A stretch of DNA of 64,000 nt. It comes from Clostridium_AM sp963780135. Its GTDB lineage: Bacteria > Bacillota > Clostridia > Clostridiales > Clostridiaceae. The DNA is taken from assembly GCA_963780135.1 (NCBI GenBank), contig CAWAAR010000003.1, positions 4,622,849 through 4,686,848 of the forward strand, in the 5' to 3' direction. Both the position numbers and the translations under genes were made by a program. Every line of letters starts with the position of its first letter. Position 1 is the stretch's first letter. The notes below the pieces were generated by a model, which made no database searches, was not told where the DNA came from, and worked only from the letters and a program-made list of their open reading frames with translations. Of this stretch, positions 17,849 through 27,118 are shown in pieces.

Positions 17849-19141
17849 TTACTTTGTAAGTATTGGCAATGTATTTGCAGCATGCGGCATCAAATAAGTT
17901 TTAAGGTTTTCTCCCTTTTGTTTGTATACTATATCTAAAGCTTCCTTTATAGTTTTTACTGCAGTAATATTAGCATTTTCAACTAACTCTGGCTTAATAT
18001 CAGACACCAAAATCACTTTAAACTTATGAGCAGTTTCACACATACAATATGCTATAAACTTACCAATTGAAAAATTGTTTCTCACAAATTTTTCTCTATC
18101 TAAAATATTATCATAATTCAAAATTAAATCTTGAATTTCTTTTCCTCCTCCAAGGCCTTCTACACATTGGAGCAGTGCAATTATATATCCACCTTCCTTT
18201 ACTGCTTCTCTAGCATTTGTAAGTGTTTTTGTAGCTTGATATAAATTTATATCCTTTGGATATCCTCCTGAACTGGCAATTACTAAATCCGCCTTTTCAT
18301 TTATGTTTACTCCATCTATGTTTTTTAGAATTTCCATGCCCTGATGATGTGCTGCTATATAATTTCCTGCTACAGCAGCAGCTATCTCACCTTCTGATCC
18401 CATTATTACATTAAACATAAAGGTAGGTCTTACAAAACTAGCAGCCTGAAGCATATCCTGATGTACTGGATTCTTTTCTATACCTCCTGGATATACACCA
18501 TCTCTTATACTTTCTCCTAAATTATCATTTAATGAAAGAGAGTGATTCTTCATTATAGTTTCTGCACCAGATATACCAGGTAAAATACTTTTCTTTCCTC
18601 CTGCATAGCCTGCAAGTAGATGATACACTATCCCCCCTGTAATTACTATATGATCACATTCCATAGCAATTTTATTTATATAAACTGAATTACCATAAGT
18701 AGTTTCTCCAAGATATACTAAATTATCTTTGTCATAACAATCATGATCTATAACTTCAAACCTTGAAGCAAGGCTTTCCCCAAGTAATATCTCATGTTCT
18801 TTTCTTGTTTGTTTTCTGTGTGACCCCAGTGCACTTATAAAAATTATATTTTCATCTGCAACTCCACCAGCATTTATTTCTTCTACTATTGCATTTAAGT
18901 ACTTATCTATTTTTTGCCATGTTCTAGTAACATCTGGAATTACTATGCATACTCTTTCTCCTTGATGTACTAGCTCTCTAAGCCTGGCACTGCCTATTGG
19001 ATTTTCTAAAGCTTCTTTAATAATTTCATCTTCGCTTTTTTCTTCTTTTAACTTATTAGCTTCTATTACCCCAATTAAATTTTCTTTTTTTACTGACACA
19101 TCCATACATGTGTTTCCATATTTCATTTTAACCTTTTCCAT
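17849..19141 (-). CDS. larA: Nickel-dependent lactate racemase family protein (LarA homologue)
   Basis: A 430-residue 2-hydroxyacid racemase/epimerase-like enzyme that uses the nickel-pincer nucleotide cofactor in characterised LarA. Key residues fall at the same numbers as in Lactobacillus plantarum LarA: His108 (GSHRKQT), His174 and Lys184 (VYHLLAGYAGGKKS) and His200 (MKNHSL). The N-terminal DVTRTWQK and central EKNPVHQDML also fit the family. Family members act on lactate, malate, phenyllactate and others, so the substrate is open. It lies 68 bp downstream of an SSS transporter with a T-box leader, suggesting uptake and racemisation of an amino-acid-related acid. No larBCE cofactor genes are in the window. 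Confidence 0.88.
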   Translation of the reverse strand: MEKVKMKYGNTCMDVSVKKENLIGVIEANKLKEEKSEDEIIKEALENPIGSARLRELVHQGERVCIVIPDVTRTWQKIDKYLNAIVEEINAGGVADENIIFISALGSHRKQTRKEHEILLGESLASRFEVIDHDCYDKDNLVYLGETTYGNSVYINKIAMECDHIVITGGIVYHLLAGYAGGKKSILPGISGAETIMKNHSLSLNDNLGESIRDGVYPGGIEKNPVHQDMLQAASFVRPTFMFNVIMGSEGEIAAAVAGNYIAAHHQGMEILKNIDGVNINEKADLVIASSGGYPKDINLYQATKTLTNAREAVKEGGYIIALLQCVEGLGGGKEIQDLILNYDNILDREKFVRNNFSIGKFIAYCMCETAHKFKVILVSDIKPELVENANITAVKTIKEALDIVYKQKGENLKTYLMPHAANTLPILTK

Positions 19142-19209
19142 TATAAAAATGCCCCCTTTTAAAAACCCTTATTGTAAACAACTTCCAATAATGTAATTTA
19201 ATCTTCACT

Positions 19210-20619
19210 TCATGCAGCTTCAATTCCTTCTGCTGTATTAATGTTTTTTCTATCAAATAATGGAGTTATTAAGAATATTATAAGACAAACTATCCATTCT
19301 GCATATATTACATGAGGCAATATTCTTACAGCTGGTATTAGCTGCCACAATACTATTACTAAAATTCCACCTACTGCAGTATTAAACGCTGAACTTTTTC
19401 TGCAAATAGAAGGTACAAATGTTGTAAAAATAAATACTATAGTAAAAGCAGTAGTTAGACTTAAAGCCATCATCAATAAACTTAATATACCTTTTGCCTG
19501 TAGTGCTATAAAGAATGTTATTATACCTAAAATTACTACAAAGAATTTAGTAATTTTCATAAGCTCTTTTTCTTCTGTATTTTGATTAATAAATCTCTTA
19601 TATATATCCTGTGAAAACAAAGTTGCTGAACCTAAAAGCATATTACAAGCCGTAGATATATCAGCTGCCCATAAAGCTGCCAAAGTTATACCTGCAACTA
19701 AAGGATTTAAAGATGTAATAACCATTGGCAGTGCCATAGTAGCACTTACACCTGGATGGGTCACTCTAGCAACCATTCCAAGTATTGCTGCAAGAAAGCC
19801 AATAGGAATCATTAAAAGCCCACCTATTACATATCCTTTTCTTGCAGATTCTGCATCCTTTGCGCAGAAGGAAACTTGTACCACCCCTTGAAGTGAAAAA
19901 CATTCTGTTACCATTACTATAAACCATACTATTATTGTAGGAAGCCCCAGTCCCTTTACAGGGTGAAAATAAGTAGCTGCATTTGGAACTTTTAAAACCA
20001 TACTATGCATTCCACCGCTAGAAGCTACTGCTAATAATGTAACTATAATAATTCCTATATACTTTAAAGGTACATTAAACAAATTACAAAGCCCTGTAGA
20101 CCACATACCTCCAATAAAAGTTATTCCTACAAATACAATTGCAGTAGTAATCATACCTGTCTTCAAGGTAAATACCGCTGGAAGTAGCGAAGATAAAATT
20201 GCTCCTCCAGCTATATATTGAAGTGAAGTAACCATAAGTTGAATTATTATTTGACCTATTACACAAACTATTCTTCCTTTAGTGTCATAAAACCTTTCAA
20301 ACAATTCTGGTACTGTAGAAACATTTAACTCTCTATATTTTTTTGCCCCAATTAATCCCATAAGAATAGAACCCACACCCCAAGCAACAGTGTACCATCC
20401 TGCTGAAAGTCCTACCTTATATGCTTGTTCAGCTACACCTATAGTAGATGATCCGCCTATAGCAAGCCCTACCATTGTAACAGTTATAAGAGTAGTATTT
20501 AATCCTCTCCCTGCTAATATATAACCTTCCACTCCAGATGATGCTTTTTTTCTAGCATAAAAACTAATACAAAACAATATAACAATATAAACAACAACTA
20601 CTATAAAAGATATATTCAC
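19210..20619 (-). CDS. Sodium:solute symporter (SSS family)
   Basis: A 469-residue membrane symporter with about 13 helices. It starts MNISFIVVVVYIVILFCISFYARKK and has the SSS hallmarks YILAGRGLN, the GLAIGGSSTIG unwound-helix region and the GWYTVAWGVG segment. SSS proteins couple sodium to uptake of proline, pantothenate, short-chain acids or sugars; this subgroup cannot be fixed by eye. The start is a GTG at 20619 after AAGGGGGGCT. The gene heads an operon with larA and is preceded by a T-box leader, so expression should rise when a specific tRNA is uncharged. Confidence 0.88.
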   Translation of the reverse strand: MNISFIVVVVYIVILFCISFYARKKASSGVEGYILAGRGLNTTLITVTMVGLAIGGSSTIGVAEQAYKVGLSAGWYTVAWGVGSILMGLIGAKKYRELNVSTVPELFERFYDTKGRIVCVIGQIIIQLMVTSLQYIAGGAILSSLLPAVFTLKTGMITTAIVFVGITFIGGMWSTGLCNLFNVPLKYIGIIIVTLLAVASSGGMHSMVLKVPNAATYFHPVKGLGLPTIIVWFIVMVTECFSLQGVVQVSFCAKDAESARKGYVIGGLLMIPIGFLAAILGMVARVTHPGVSATMALPMVITSLNPLVAGITLAALWAADISTACNMLLGSATLFSQDIYKRFINQNTEEKELMKITKFFVVILGIITFFIALQAKGILSLLMMALSLTTAFTIVFIFTTFVPSICRKSSAFNTAVGGILVIVLWQLIPAVRILPHVIYAEWIVCLIIFLITPLFDRKNINTAEGIEAA

Positions 20620-20744
20620 AAATAGCCCCCCTTTTTTATGTACATTAGAAATTTATATAAATTTTCGCGAAATCTTTATATCGGATAAAATAAACTTAAG
20701 CCATTGTTTTCATCACTGTATAGTGATAAATTGAAAACATTGAA

Positions 20745-21050
20745 AAAATCGTCTCTAACAAAGTTAGAGACGAAAAATCGCTGTACCACTCTATTTAATT
20801 ATTTATGTATTTTGGGTATAAAAAAAGCACCTTTGAAAAGGGACGAGTTTTTCTCGCGGTACCACCCTGCTTAATTACATAAATAATTCACTTTTACCTG
20901 TAACGTAGGTTTTACGCCAAGGTCTACTTAATTTCAACCTGAAACTTAGGAATGAACTTCATCATGCTTCATCACTGATTCACACCAACCATCAGCTCTC
21001 TTTTAGAATCTACACAATTACTCTTTCCATCATTGCTTTTAGCTTTAATC
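20745..21050 (-). promoter_or_regulatory. T-box leader with one stem I and two successive antiterminator/terminator modules
   Basis: Read on the minus strand from about 21050: the stem I region contains GAGAGCTGATGG and GGTGTGAA. A first T-box module, GGGTGGTACCGCG, lies at 20856-20876 and is followed by CGTCCC and a T-run at 20820-20826. About 50 bases on, a second module AGAGTGGTACAGCG (20778-20792) is followed by a strong terminator: CGTCTCTAAC/TTAGAGACGA with TTTTTT, at 20745-20775. Both modules are preceded by similar CAT/TATGTAAATAATTAA-like sequence, as if the discriminator part had been duplicated. A candidate specifier is TTC (Phe) within GAAGTTCATTCC. A further hairpin (20705-20741) lies between the leader and the symporter start. 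Confidence 0.85.
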
Positions 21051-21230
21051 TATTTATTGTTTCAAATTATAAAGGATAAATTTCGCAAGTGCAAGTTGAT
21101 AATATGCTAATTTCTTTCATGTAATCGTTGACTTGCCAAGTTTCCTTTGTTTTTATGCAATTAATTACATATATATACTATATCCTTTTACTCTCAGCAG
21201 GTGCTTAAATCTAAAATTCATCATTTCTTA

Positions 21231-21290
21231 GAATTTATCCCATGGCTACCATCTGTAACATTACTATCACACACAGCGAAAGCGATTCAC
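21231..21290 (-). repeat. 3' tail of the CTTAG-type structured element, partial copy
   Basis: On the minus strand 21262-21234 reads ATGTTACAGATGGTAGCCAT followed by GGGATAAAT. This matches the end of the 41121 copy (GTGTTACGGATGGTAGCCAT then CTGATAAAT) at about 24 of 28 positions. The 5' hairpin of the element is not recognisable upstream. It lies about 50 bases downstream of the SNF2 helicase stop codon and on the same strand. Confidence 0.55.
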
Positions 21291-21338
21291 ACAAAATCAT
21301 AGATTTTGGTTCTCTGCTTTTCTTTAGGTTGTAGATAC

Positions 21339-24300
21339 TTAACATCTATCAAAAAGTTGTACTAATTCTTCTCTTGACATCTTATTTAACATATTACTAT
21401 TTTTAAGTTCCCCTGTAATAATATTATGAATTAGTTCCTTTTTGTGTTCTTGTAGTAAAATAATTTTTTCTTCTATAGTTCCTCTAGCAACTAACTTAAT
21501 TACCTCCACTACATTTTTTTGCCCAATTCTGTGTGCTCTATCTGTTGCTTGATCTTCTACAGCTGGATTCCACCAAGGATCAAAATGAATAACTAAATTT
21601 GCTGAAGTTAAGTTAAGTCCAGTTCCTCCTGCCTTTAATGAAATTAGAAATACTTTTATTTTATCATTGTTATTATCATTAAATTCATTTACTAATTTAA
21701 TTCTTTCTTTAGATTTAGTTGAACCATCTAAATAGAAATATTCGATATCTTTTTCTTTTAAAGACTCTCCTATTTTTTTCAAAACAGAAGTAAATTGAGA
21801 AAATAAAAGCACTTTTCCATTAGAAACTATGTGTTCTTCCACTAATGATAATGCAACTTTAAGTTTTCCACTTCCACCTTTATATTCATCAAATATAATA
21901 GATGGATCTAGACAAATTTGTCTTAACTTTGTTAAATAAGAAAAAACTTCTATTTTGCCTCCTGAACTATTTTTTACTTTTGCTCTAACATCTTTTATAT
22001 ATCCACTATATATTGACTTTTGAGTTGGTGTCATTTCAACTAAGATCTTTTTTTCTATTTTATCTGGCAAATCTTCTATAACTTCCTTTTTAGTTCTTCT
22101 TAATATAAAAGGTTTGATTAATAACTTAAGATTATCCAAATCACAATCATTATTTAAAATAAATTTTTTCTCAAAGATTTCTTTAGAGTATAAATATCCT
22201 GGCATTATAAAATCAAATATAGACCATAATTCTATTAAATTGTTTTCAATTGGAGTTCCAGTAAGTGCAAACCTTGCTTTTGCTTTAATATCCTTAACTC
22301 TATTTGTGTTTTGTGCTGTAGGATTTTTTATATTTTGTGCTTCATCTATAATACAATAATCGAATTCAATATTTTCATACTCATTAATATTGTTTTTTAA
22401 AGTACCGTAAGTAGTTAAAATTATATCATGTTCATTTATTACTTTTTCATATTTGATGCAACTTCCATAGGCTATTGCTACATTTAAAATAGGCGCGAAT
22501 CTTTCTATTTCATCTCTCCAATTATAAATTAATGATGTTGGCGTAATTATTAAAGTTTTTTTATTTTCTTCTGATATAAGAAATGCTATCGTTTGGACTG
22601 TTTTGCCAAGTCCCATTTCATCTGCTAAAATACCACCAAATCCTAAATCACTTAAATTTTTAAACCATTTAAATCCTTTAAATTGATATGCTCTAAGTAC
22701 TGCTTTTAAATTTTTAGGTAAACTTATTTCTTTATCATCTGTATTTTTTAGCTTATCTTCTATATTTTGTAATAGCTCATTTCCTCTGATAAATTTAAAA
22801 TTCTTATTTTTTAAACTTTCAGCAGCATATAAAGCTTTGTTTTTATCTATATTTATAGTATCTTCTATATTTTCATTAATATTTAAGGCTTGTATTAAAT
22901 TAAATAAACTTCTTACCCCTTCATCTTCAAAATCTATAAATTCATTGTGTTTAGTTTTATAAAATTTATTATTAGCTTTATAACTTTCAAATATGCTATT
23001 AAGCTCCATTGGCTTAACATTTTCAATATTATAATTCAATTTTAAATATCCATCTTCCTCATATAAGCTTAATTCTATAAAAGAGGAGTCATATACTTTA
23101 TTCTCTAATTCTTTTCCCAAAATAACATTTCCTAAAGAATTCATGCTATCTTTACCATTCCTTAGAATATAAAAAAGTTCCTCATCACTGCCCATAAACA
23201 TAAATCTATGTTCTCTCTTTATAAATCTGTAATATTCTAGTTTCATAAGAAGTTTTTCTTCTTTATTAAAATCTCTTATAAGTTTCTCTTTGTTTCCAGC
23301 ATCATCTAATATATTGAACTTCTCACTGCTGTAAATTACAAATACATCACAATAAACATTGGACTTTTCTTTATAAATTAAAAACTCCAACTTAAAAGAA
23401 TCCGATCCAAATCTTTTTACGCTTTCTGAAATAGTAATGTTCTTTGAAATACTGCTTAACAAATGAATAATTTTATTATAATTTTCTATAGTTTTAGCAT
23501 ATAGAAGTTCATTTTTTGTTTGAAACTTGCAGTATAAAGGAGCGTATCTTACAATTTGGTTTTTTGAAGGCAAATAAATCTTATCATTAAAAAGATATAC
23601 ATCTTTTTTTTCATTTAAAGCAACAGGTAATTTCTTATGAGTTGTTAATACAAAACATTCATTTCTTTCTTTTAATGTAAAATTAAGAGGTAAATCTTCA
23701 CTCACAACAAATGCTTTATATTCTATAGCATTATACTTAAATATAATTTTACTTCCATAAATATGCTGAAAAAATCCTCTTAATTCATTAGGAATAATTA
23801 GTAAATTTCTTGCTGAAACTAACTTTCCTTTATTTCTATTAATATATTCTCTAATAAAATCTATAATTTTTATACCTTTAGGAGAAATAACATACTTCAT
23901 AGGATTATACGTAAATTGACTATTAAAAGAAATACTTGTTTTATTGTCAAAATGAAAAATAAAATTCTTTAGGTCAGTAATTAAATATTTATGTCCCTGC
24001 CCTAATCTAAATTCTAATTCATAATTAACCATGTCTTTCCAATATTTATAATATACCTTTACATCTATGTCTAATTGAACTTTCTTATTATTTTCAACTA
24101 ACCTTTTTGCTTCTTCATTTTTATAAGCTTTTTTCTTATAAAACAAACTTAAAAATCCATATGCACTGGCTGTTAAATGTTCACACATAAATAATTTTTT
24201 ATTTATAGAAATTTCCTTGAAATCATTACAACTGCATCTTACATCCTCTAATTTTTTATTTATTAAATTTATTTTTACATAAGTTCTAAATTTTATTCCG

Positions 24301-24461
24301 TTAATACCACTGGATACATCTGCATAAATATGATATACATTATCTATATTTTTTCCCTTTATGTTTGAAACTAATCCTTGTTTAAATATATTTTCTCCAC
24401 TTTTCCTCATAAAATCAGATGATGACTTAAAAATTATTTCTTCTAATTCTTTTAAATTCAT
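21339..24461 (-). CDS. SNF2-family DNA translocase/helicase with SWIM zinc finger
   Basis: A 1040-residue ATP-dependent DNA translocase. Residues ~55-105 contain a SWIM zinc finger (CSCNDF...CEHLTA). A bacterial SNF2-associated region extends to about 560. The ATPase core begins LKAVLRAYQFKGFKWF; Walker A is LADEMGLGKT, motif II IDEAQNIKN (DEAQ type), and motif III LTGTPIENN. The C-terminal helicase half carries LFSQFTSVL, LKAGGTGLNLT and DRAHRIGQ. Bacterial relatives (HepA/RapA-like and SWIM-SNF2) are thought to act in recombination, repair or RNA polymerase recycling; the specific job here is unknown. Monocistronic. Confidence 0.92.
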   Translation of the reverse strand: MNLKELEEIIFKSSSDFMRKSGENIFKQGLVSNIKGKNIDNVYHIYADVSSGINGIKFRTYVKINLINKKLEDVRCSCNDFKEISINKKLFMCEHLTASAYGFLSLFYKKKAYKNEEAKRLVENNKKVQLDIDVKVYYKYWKDMVNYELEFRLGQGHKYLITDLKNFIFHFDNKTSISFNSQFTYNPMKYVISPKGIKIIDFIREYINRNKGKLVSARNLLIIPNELRGFFQHIYGSKIIFKYNAIEYKAFVVSEDLPLNFTLKERNECFVLTTHKKLPVALNEKKDVYLFNDKIYLPSKNQIVRYAPLYCKFQTKNELLYAKTIENYNKIIHLLSSISKNITISESVKRFGSDSFKLEFLIYKEKSNVYCDVFVIYSSEKFNILDDAGNKEKLIRDFNKEEKLLMKLEYYRFIKREHRFMFMGSDEELFYILRNGKDSMNSLGNVILGKELENKVYDSSFIELSLYEEDGYLKLNYNIENVKPMELNSIFESYKANNKFYKTKHNEFIDFEDEGVRSLFNLIQALNINENIEDTINIDKNKALYAAESLKNKNFKFIRGNELLQNIEDKLKNTDDKEISLPKNLKAVLRAYQFKGFKWFKNLSDLGFGGILADEMGLGKTVQTIAFLISEENKKTLIITPTSLIYNWRDEIERFAPILNVAIAYGSCIKYEKVINEHDIILTTYGTLKNNINEYENIEFDYCIIDEAQNIKNPTAQNTNRVKDIKAKARFALTGTPIENNLIELWSIFDFIMPGYLYSKEIFEKKFILNNDCDLDNLKLLIKPFILRRTKKEVIEDLPDKIEKKILVEMTPTQKSIYSGYIKDVRAKVKNSSGGKIEVFSYLTKLRQICLDPSIIFDEYKGGSGKLKVALSLVEEHIVSNGKVLLFSQFTSVLKKIGESLKEKDIEYFYLDGSTKSKERIKLVNEFNDNNNDKIKVFLISLKAGGTGLNLTSANLVIHFDPWWNPAVEDQATDRAHRIGQKNVVEVIKLVARGTIEEKIILLQEHKKELIHNIITGELKNSNMLNKMSREELVQLFDRC

Positions 24462-24593
24462 TTTCAGTTTAAACTCCTTGTAAATATTTGAACTTATTTC
24501 CTACCTTTTTCTCTAAAAATACCTAAATAATATTCGAGAAAATACCTAGTCAGTGTGATAACTTATTTTGACTTGTTGTTTTCTTTTATATGC

Positions 24594-25499
24594 CTAATTA
24601 TTAATAATTTGAAATATACAATAAATATTTAGTACATCATCTATAATTTCTGCTGTTACATTTCCATTCATCTTCTGAACTAATCCCTTTACAATAGCAA
24701 GTCCAAGCCCTGTTCCTTTACCTCTGCGTGTTTTATCTGCCATATAAAATCTATCAAAAATGTTTTTTACATCATCTAAAGTCAAATCTTCAACAGTGTT
24801 TTTAACTTCTAATATTACCCTATTCTTTTCTACCTTTAAACATACCTCCACATTATCTTTTGCATATTTAACACTATTACTTAATAAATTTTCAATTACA
24901 CGGTGTAGGGATTTTTCTTCAGCTATAATATATATATTCTCTTTAGGTATTTCTATTTTTGGATTTATATTTCTGTTTATAAAATCATTATATTTTCCTA
25001 ATACAGCTTCCTCCAATATCTTATTAATATTCAATTTTTCTAAGCTCAATTCATAATCTAAAGATTCTATCAAAGATAGCTCATAAAAATCATTTAACAA
25101 ACTTTCTAGTGCTTTTGCTCTTTGCTCAGCTATATTTAAATATTCTTCTTTTTCATTTTCACTTATATTATCTAATTTCAAAAATTGAATATATCCTATA
25201 ATTGATGTTAAAGGTGTCCTGAGGTCATGAGACATATTTGCAATAGTTTGTCTTAAATCATTTTCAAGCTTCACTTTATTTGCTTCACTTTGTTTCTTTA
25301 TTTGTATAACTTCATTTATTTCCTTAGCTAATATTTCAATTCTTTTATTCAATAATCCTATAGTTATCTTTTTATCTACTTTGTTTTCGCTAATATCTAT
25401 AATCTGCTTTGTTATACTTTCTACTTGACTTTCTACATAAAACAAACGAGCACTTAAAAATGCTACTATAACTATTAATGTCATAATTATGTATATCAT
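24594..25499 (-). CDS. Membrane sensor histidine kinase without an adjacent regulator gene
   Basis: About 301 residues. One N-terminal membrane helix (MIYIIMTLIVIVAFLSARLFYV) is followed by a coiled linker, a HisKA domain with phospho-acceptor His in NMSHDLRTPLTSIIGY, and a HATPase domain with the N box NLLSNSVKYAKDN and G box GKGTGLGLAIVKG. It has almost no extracytoplasmic part, like intramembrane-sensing kinases of peptide-antibiotic systems. It faces the LanFEG-type exporter and shares its promoter region, suggesting a role in controlling it. The ATG at 25499 follows GTGAGG; the in-frame ATG at 25526 lacks a binding site. Confidence 0.88.
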   Translation of the reverse strand: MIYIIMTLIVIVAFLSARLFYVESQVESITKQIIDISENKVDKKITIGLLNKRIEILAKEINEVIQIKKQSEANKVKLENDLRQTIANMSHDLRTPLTSIIGYIQFLKLDNISENEKEEYLNIAEQRAKALESLLNDFYELSLIESLDYELSLEKLNINKILEEAVLGKYNDFINRNINPKIEIPKENIYIIAEEKSLHRVIENLLSNSVKYAKDNVEVCLKVEKNRVILEVKNTVEDLTLDDVKNIFDRFYMADKTRRGKGTGLGLAIVKGLVQKMNGNVTAEIIDDVLNIYCIFQIINN

Positions 25500-25531
25500 T
25501 TTCCTCACTACCTTTCTTAAATTCATTTTAA

Positions 25532-25563
25532 TTTTAAGGTTATTTTAAGGTTGCTTTTATAAT
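25532..25563 (+). promoter_or_regulatory. Exporter promoter with 11-bp-phased direct repeats and a -10 box
   Basis: TTTTAAGGTT occurs at 25532-25541 and again at 25543-25552, spaced 11 bp from start to start, with a perfect -10 TATAAT at 25558-25563. The repeats occupy the -35 region. This is the usual layout for a promoter activated by an OmpR-family response regulator bound as a dimer. A similar arrangement occurs upstream of the alarmone synthetase operon (50729-50761). Confidence 0.7.
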
Positions 25564-25635
25564 GTTTTAAAGTAAACCCCTTATTATTATAAATGAAAAG
25601 ACGGAATATGCAAATGAAGGAAGGATGATTTTAAT

Positions 25636-26373
25636 ATGGAAAATTTAGTAGTACAAACCACTGGACTAACAAAAGTTTATAATGATTTAAAGGTAGTAGA
25701 TAATTTAAACCTAGCTATAAGAGAAGGTAGAATATATGGGTTCTTAGGACCTAATGGTGCTGGTAAATCCACAACCATCGGTATGCTTTTGGGACTTATA
25801 AAATCTACTAATGGCAAAGTCAAATTATTTGGTAAAGATTTAAACAAACATAAAATGAGTATTTTACATAATGTAGGTTCTATGATAGAATCTCCTGCTT
25901 ACTATGGCAATCTTACAGCTTATGAAAATTTAAAAATTTCAGCTGACATTTTAGGTGCAGATAAGAAAAGCATAGATGATGTTTTAAAATTTGTTAAACT
26001 GGATAAATGGAAGACAAAAAAAGCTAAAGAATTTTCTCTAGGTATGAAGCAAAGACTTGGAATTGCAGAAGCGCTTATAGGAAATCCTAAGCTTTTAATT
26101 CTTGATGAACCTACAAATGGACTTGATCCTTTAGGAATACAAGAAATAAGAGAACTTATAAAAAGTCTTCCTAAAAAATTTAATATGTCAGTAATAATAT
26201 CCAGTCATATTTTAAGTGAAATAGAACTTATGGCTGATGACATAGGCATAATCAATGATGGCAGACTATTATTTCAAGGCACTTTAAAAGAATTAAAGGA
26301 TAAAAATACTAATAGCACATTAGAAGAAATTTTCTTCAATGTACTTAAGAATGGAGTTGAAACTCTTGTTTAA
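25636..26373 (+). CDS. ABC transporter ATPase, lantibiotic-immunity/BcrA type (LanF-like)
   Basis: A 245-residue ATPase powering an exporter. Walker A is GPNGAGKST, signature FSLGMKQRLGIAEAL, Walker B LLILDEPTNGLDPLG, with a D-loop and the H-loop His in SSHILSE. The sequence MIESPAYYGNLTAYENL is characteristic of the BcrA/LanF group, which removes or expels bacitracin and lantibiotics. Two permease genes follow directly. The promoter at 25532-25563 and the nearby kinases suggest induction by a cell-envelope-active peptide. No biosynthetic lantibiotic genes are in the window, so resistance rather than self-immunity is the likely role. Confidence 0.92.
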   Translation: MENLVVQTTGLTKVYNDLKVVDNLNLAIREGRIYGFLGPNGAGKSTTIGMLLGLIKSTNGKVKLFGKDLNKHKMSILHNVGSMIESPAYYGNLTAYENLKISADILGADKKSIDDVLKFVKLDKWKTKKAKEFSLGMKQRLGIAEALIGNPKLLILDEPTNGLDPLGIQEIRELIKSLPKKFNMSVIISSHILSEIELMADDIGIINDGRLLFQGTLKELKDKNTNSTLEEIFFNVLKNGVETLV

Positions 26374-27118
26374 AAAACTTTTAAAGATAGAATTTTTAAA
26401 ATATAAAAGAAGTTCTATAAAATTTATACCTGTATTAGTTCCAATGTTATTTTTCCTATTACTTCTTTTAGATTTTCACCTTAGGAAAGAATCTATTCCA
26501 CCTCTTATTAAAGGGTCCTTTCAAGTAAAGGAAAATTGGAAAATTTTATTCACTGAAAGTTTTTATTGTAATCTCTGGATTTTAAGTTTTCCTTGTGTAC
26601 TTGTTGCAATGATTTGTATTTCAAGTCGTATTGAAAATCAAGGCAATTGTTTAAAACTTATTTTGTCAAGGCCAGTAAAAAGAAGTAGTCTTATTTTATG
26701 CAAAATAGCTGTTAATAGTATTTTTGCTGCTTGTATTATTATTTTAAATATAATTGGCATAGCTATTGCTGCAAAAATACTTAACTTTCCTATGGATGTA
26801 AGCTTGGGATTTATATTCATTTACACTATTTCACAATTTGCTGCTTCTGGTGCAATATTGAGTTTGCAACAACTTTTAAGCATAGTTTTTGAAAATGAAT
26901 TAATACCTGCTGTTATAGGTTTTGTTGGAATTTTGTCTAGTATGATGTTATATCAAGGTAAATTAATAAGAATTTTTATACCTTACTGCTATTTTTTTAA
27001 TGCTGCTCCAAATAATGATCTTAGTTCTTTAATACAAGGTATTATAATATCCTTAATTTTCACTATAATCTGTACAAGTTTTAGCATTAATATTTTTAAT
27101 AGAAAGGATGTACGTTAA
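26366..27118 (+). CDS. ABC-2 type permease (LanE/G-like), first of two
   Basis: About 250 residues with six hydrophobic segments, beginning after LFKKLLKIEFLKYKRS, a basic cytoplasmic start typical of this family. It pairs with the next gene to form the membrane part of the LanFEG-like exporter. I chose the TTG at 26366, nine bases after GGAG and overlapping the ATPase stop by eight bases, because the upstream ATGs at 26339 and 26351 lack binding sites. The start is therefore uncertain by up to nine codons. The stop codon is directly adjacent to the next start (no gap). Confidence 0.82.
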   Translation: MFKKLLKIEFLKYKRSSIKFIPVLVPMLFFLLLLLDFHLRKESIPPLIKGSFQVKENWKILFTESFYCNLWILSFPCVLVAMICISSRIENQGNCLKLILSRPVKRSSLILCKIAVNSIFAACIIILNIIGIAIAAKILNFPMDVSLGFIFIYTISQFAASGAILSLQQLLSIVFENELIPAVIGFVGILSSMMLYQGKLIRIFIPYCYFFNAAPNNDLSSLIQGIIISLIFTIICTSFSINIFNRKDVR

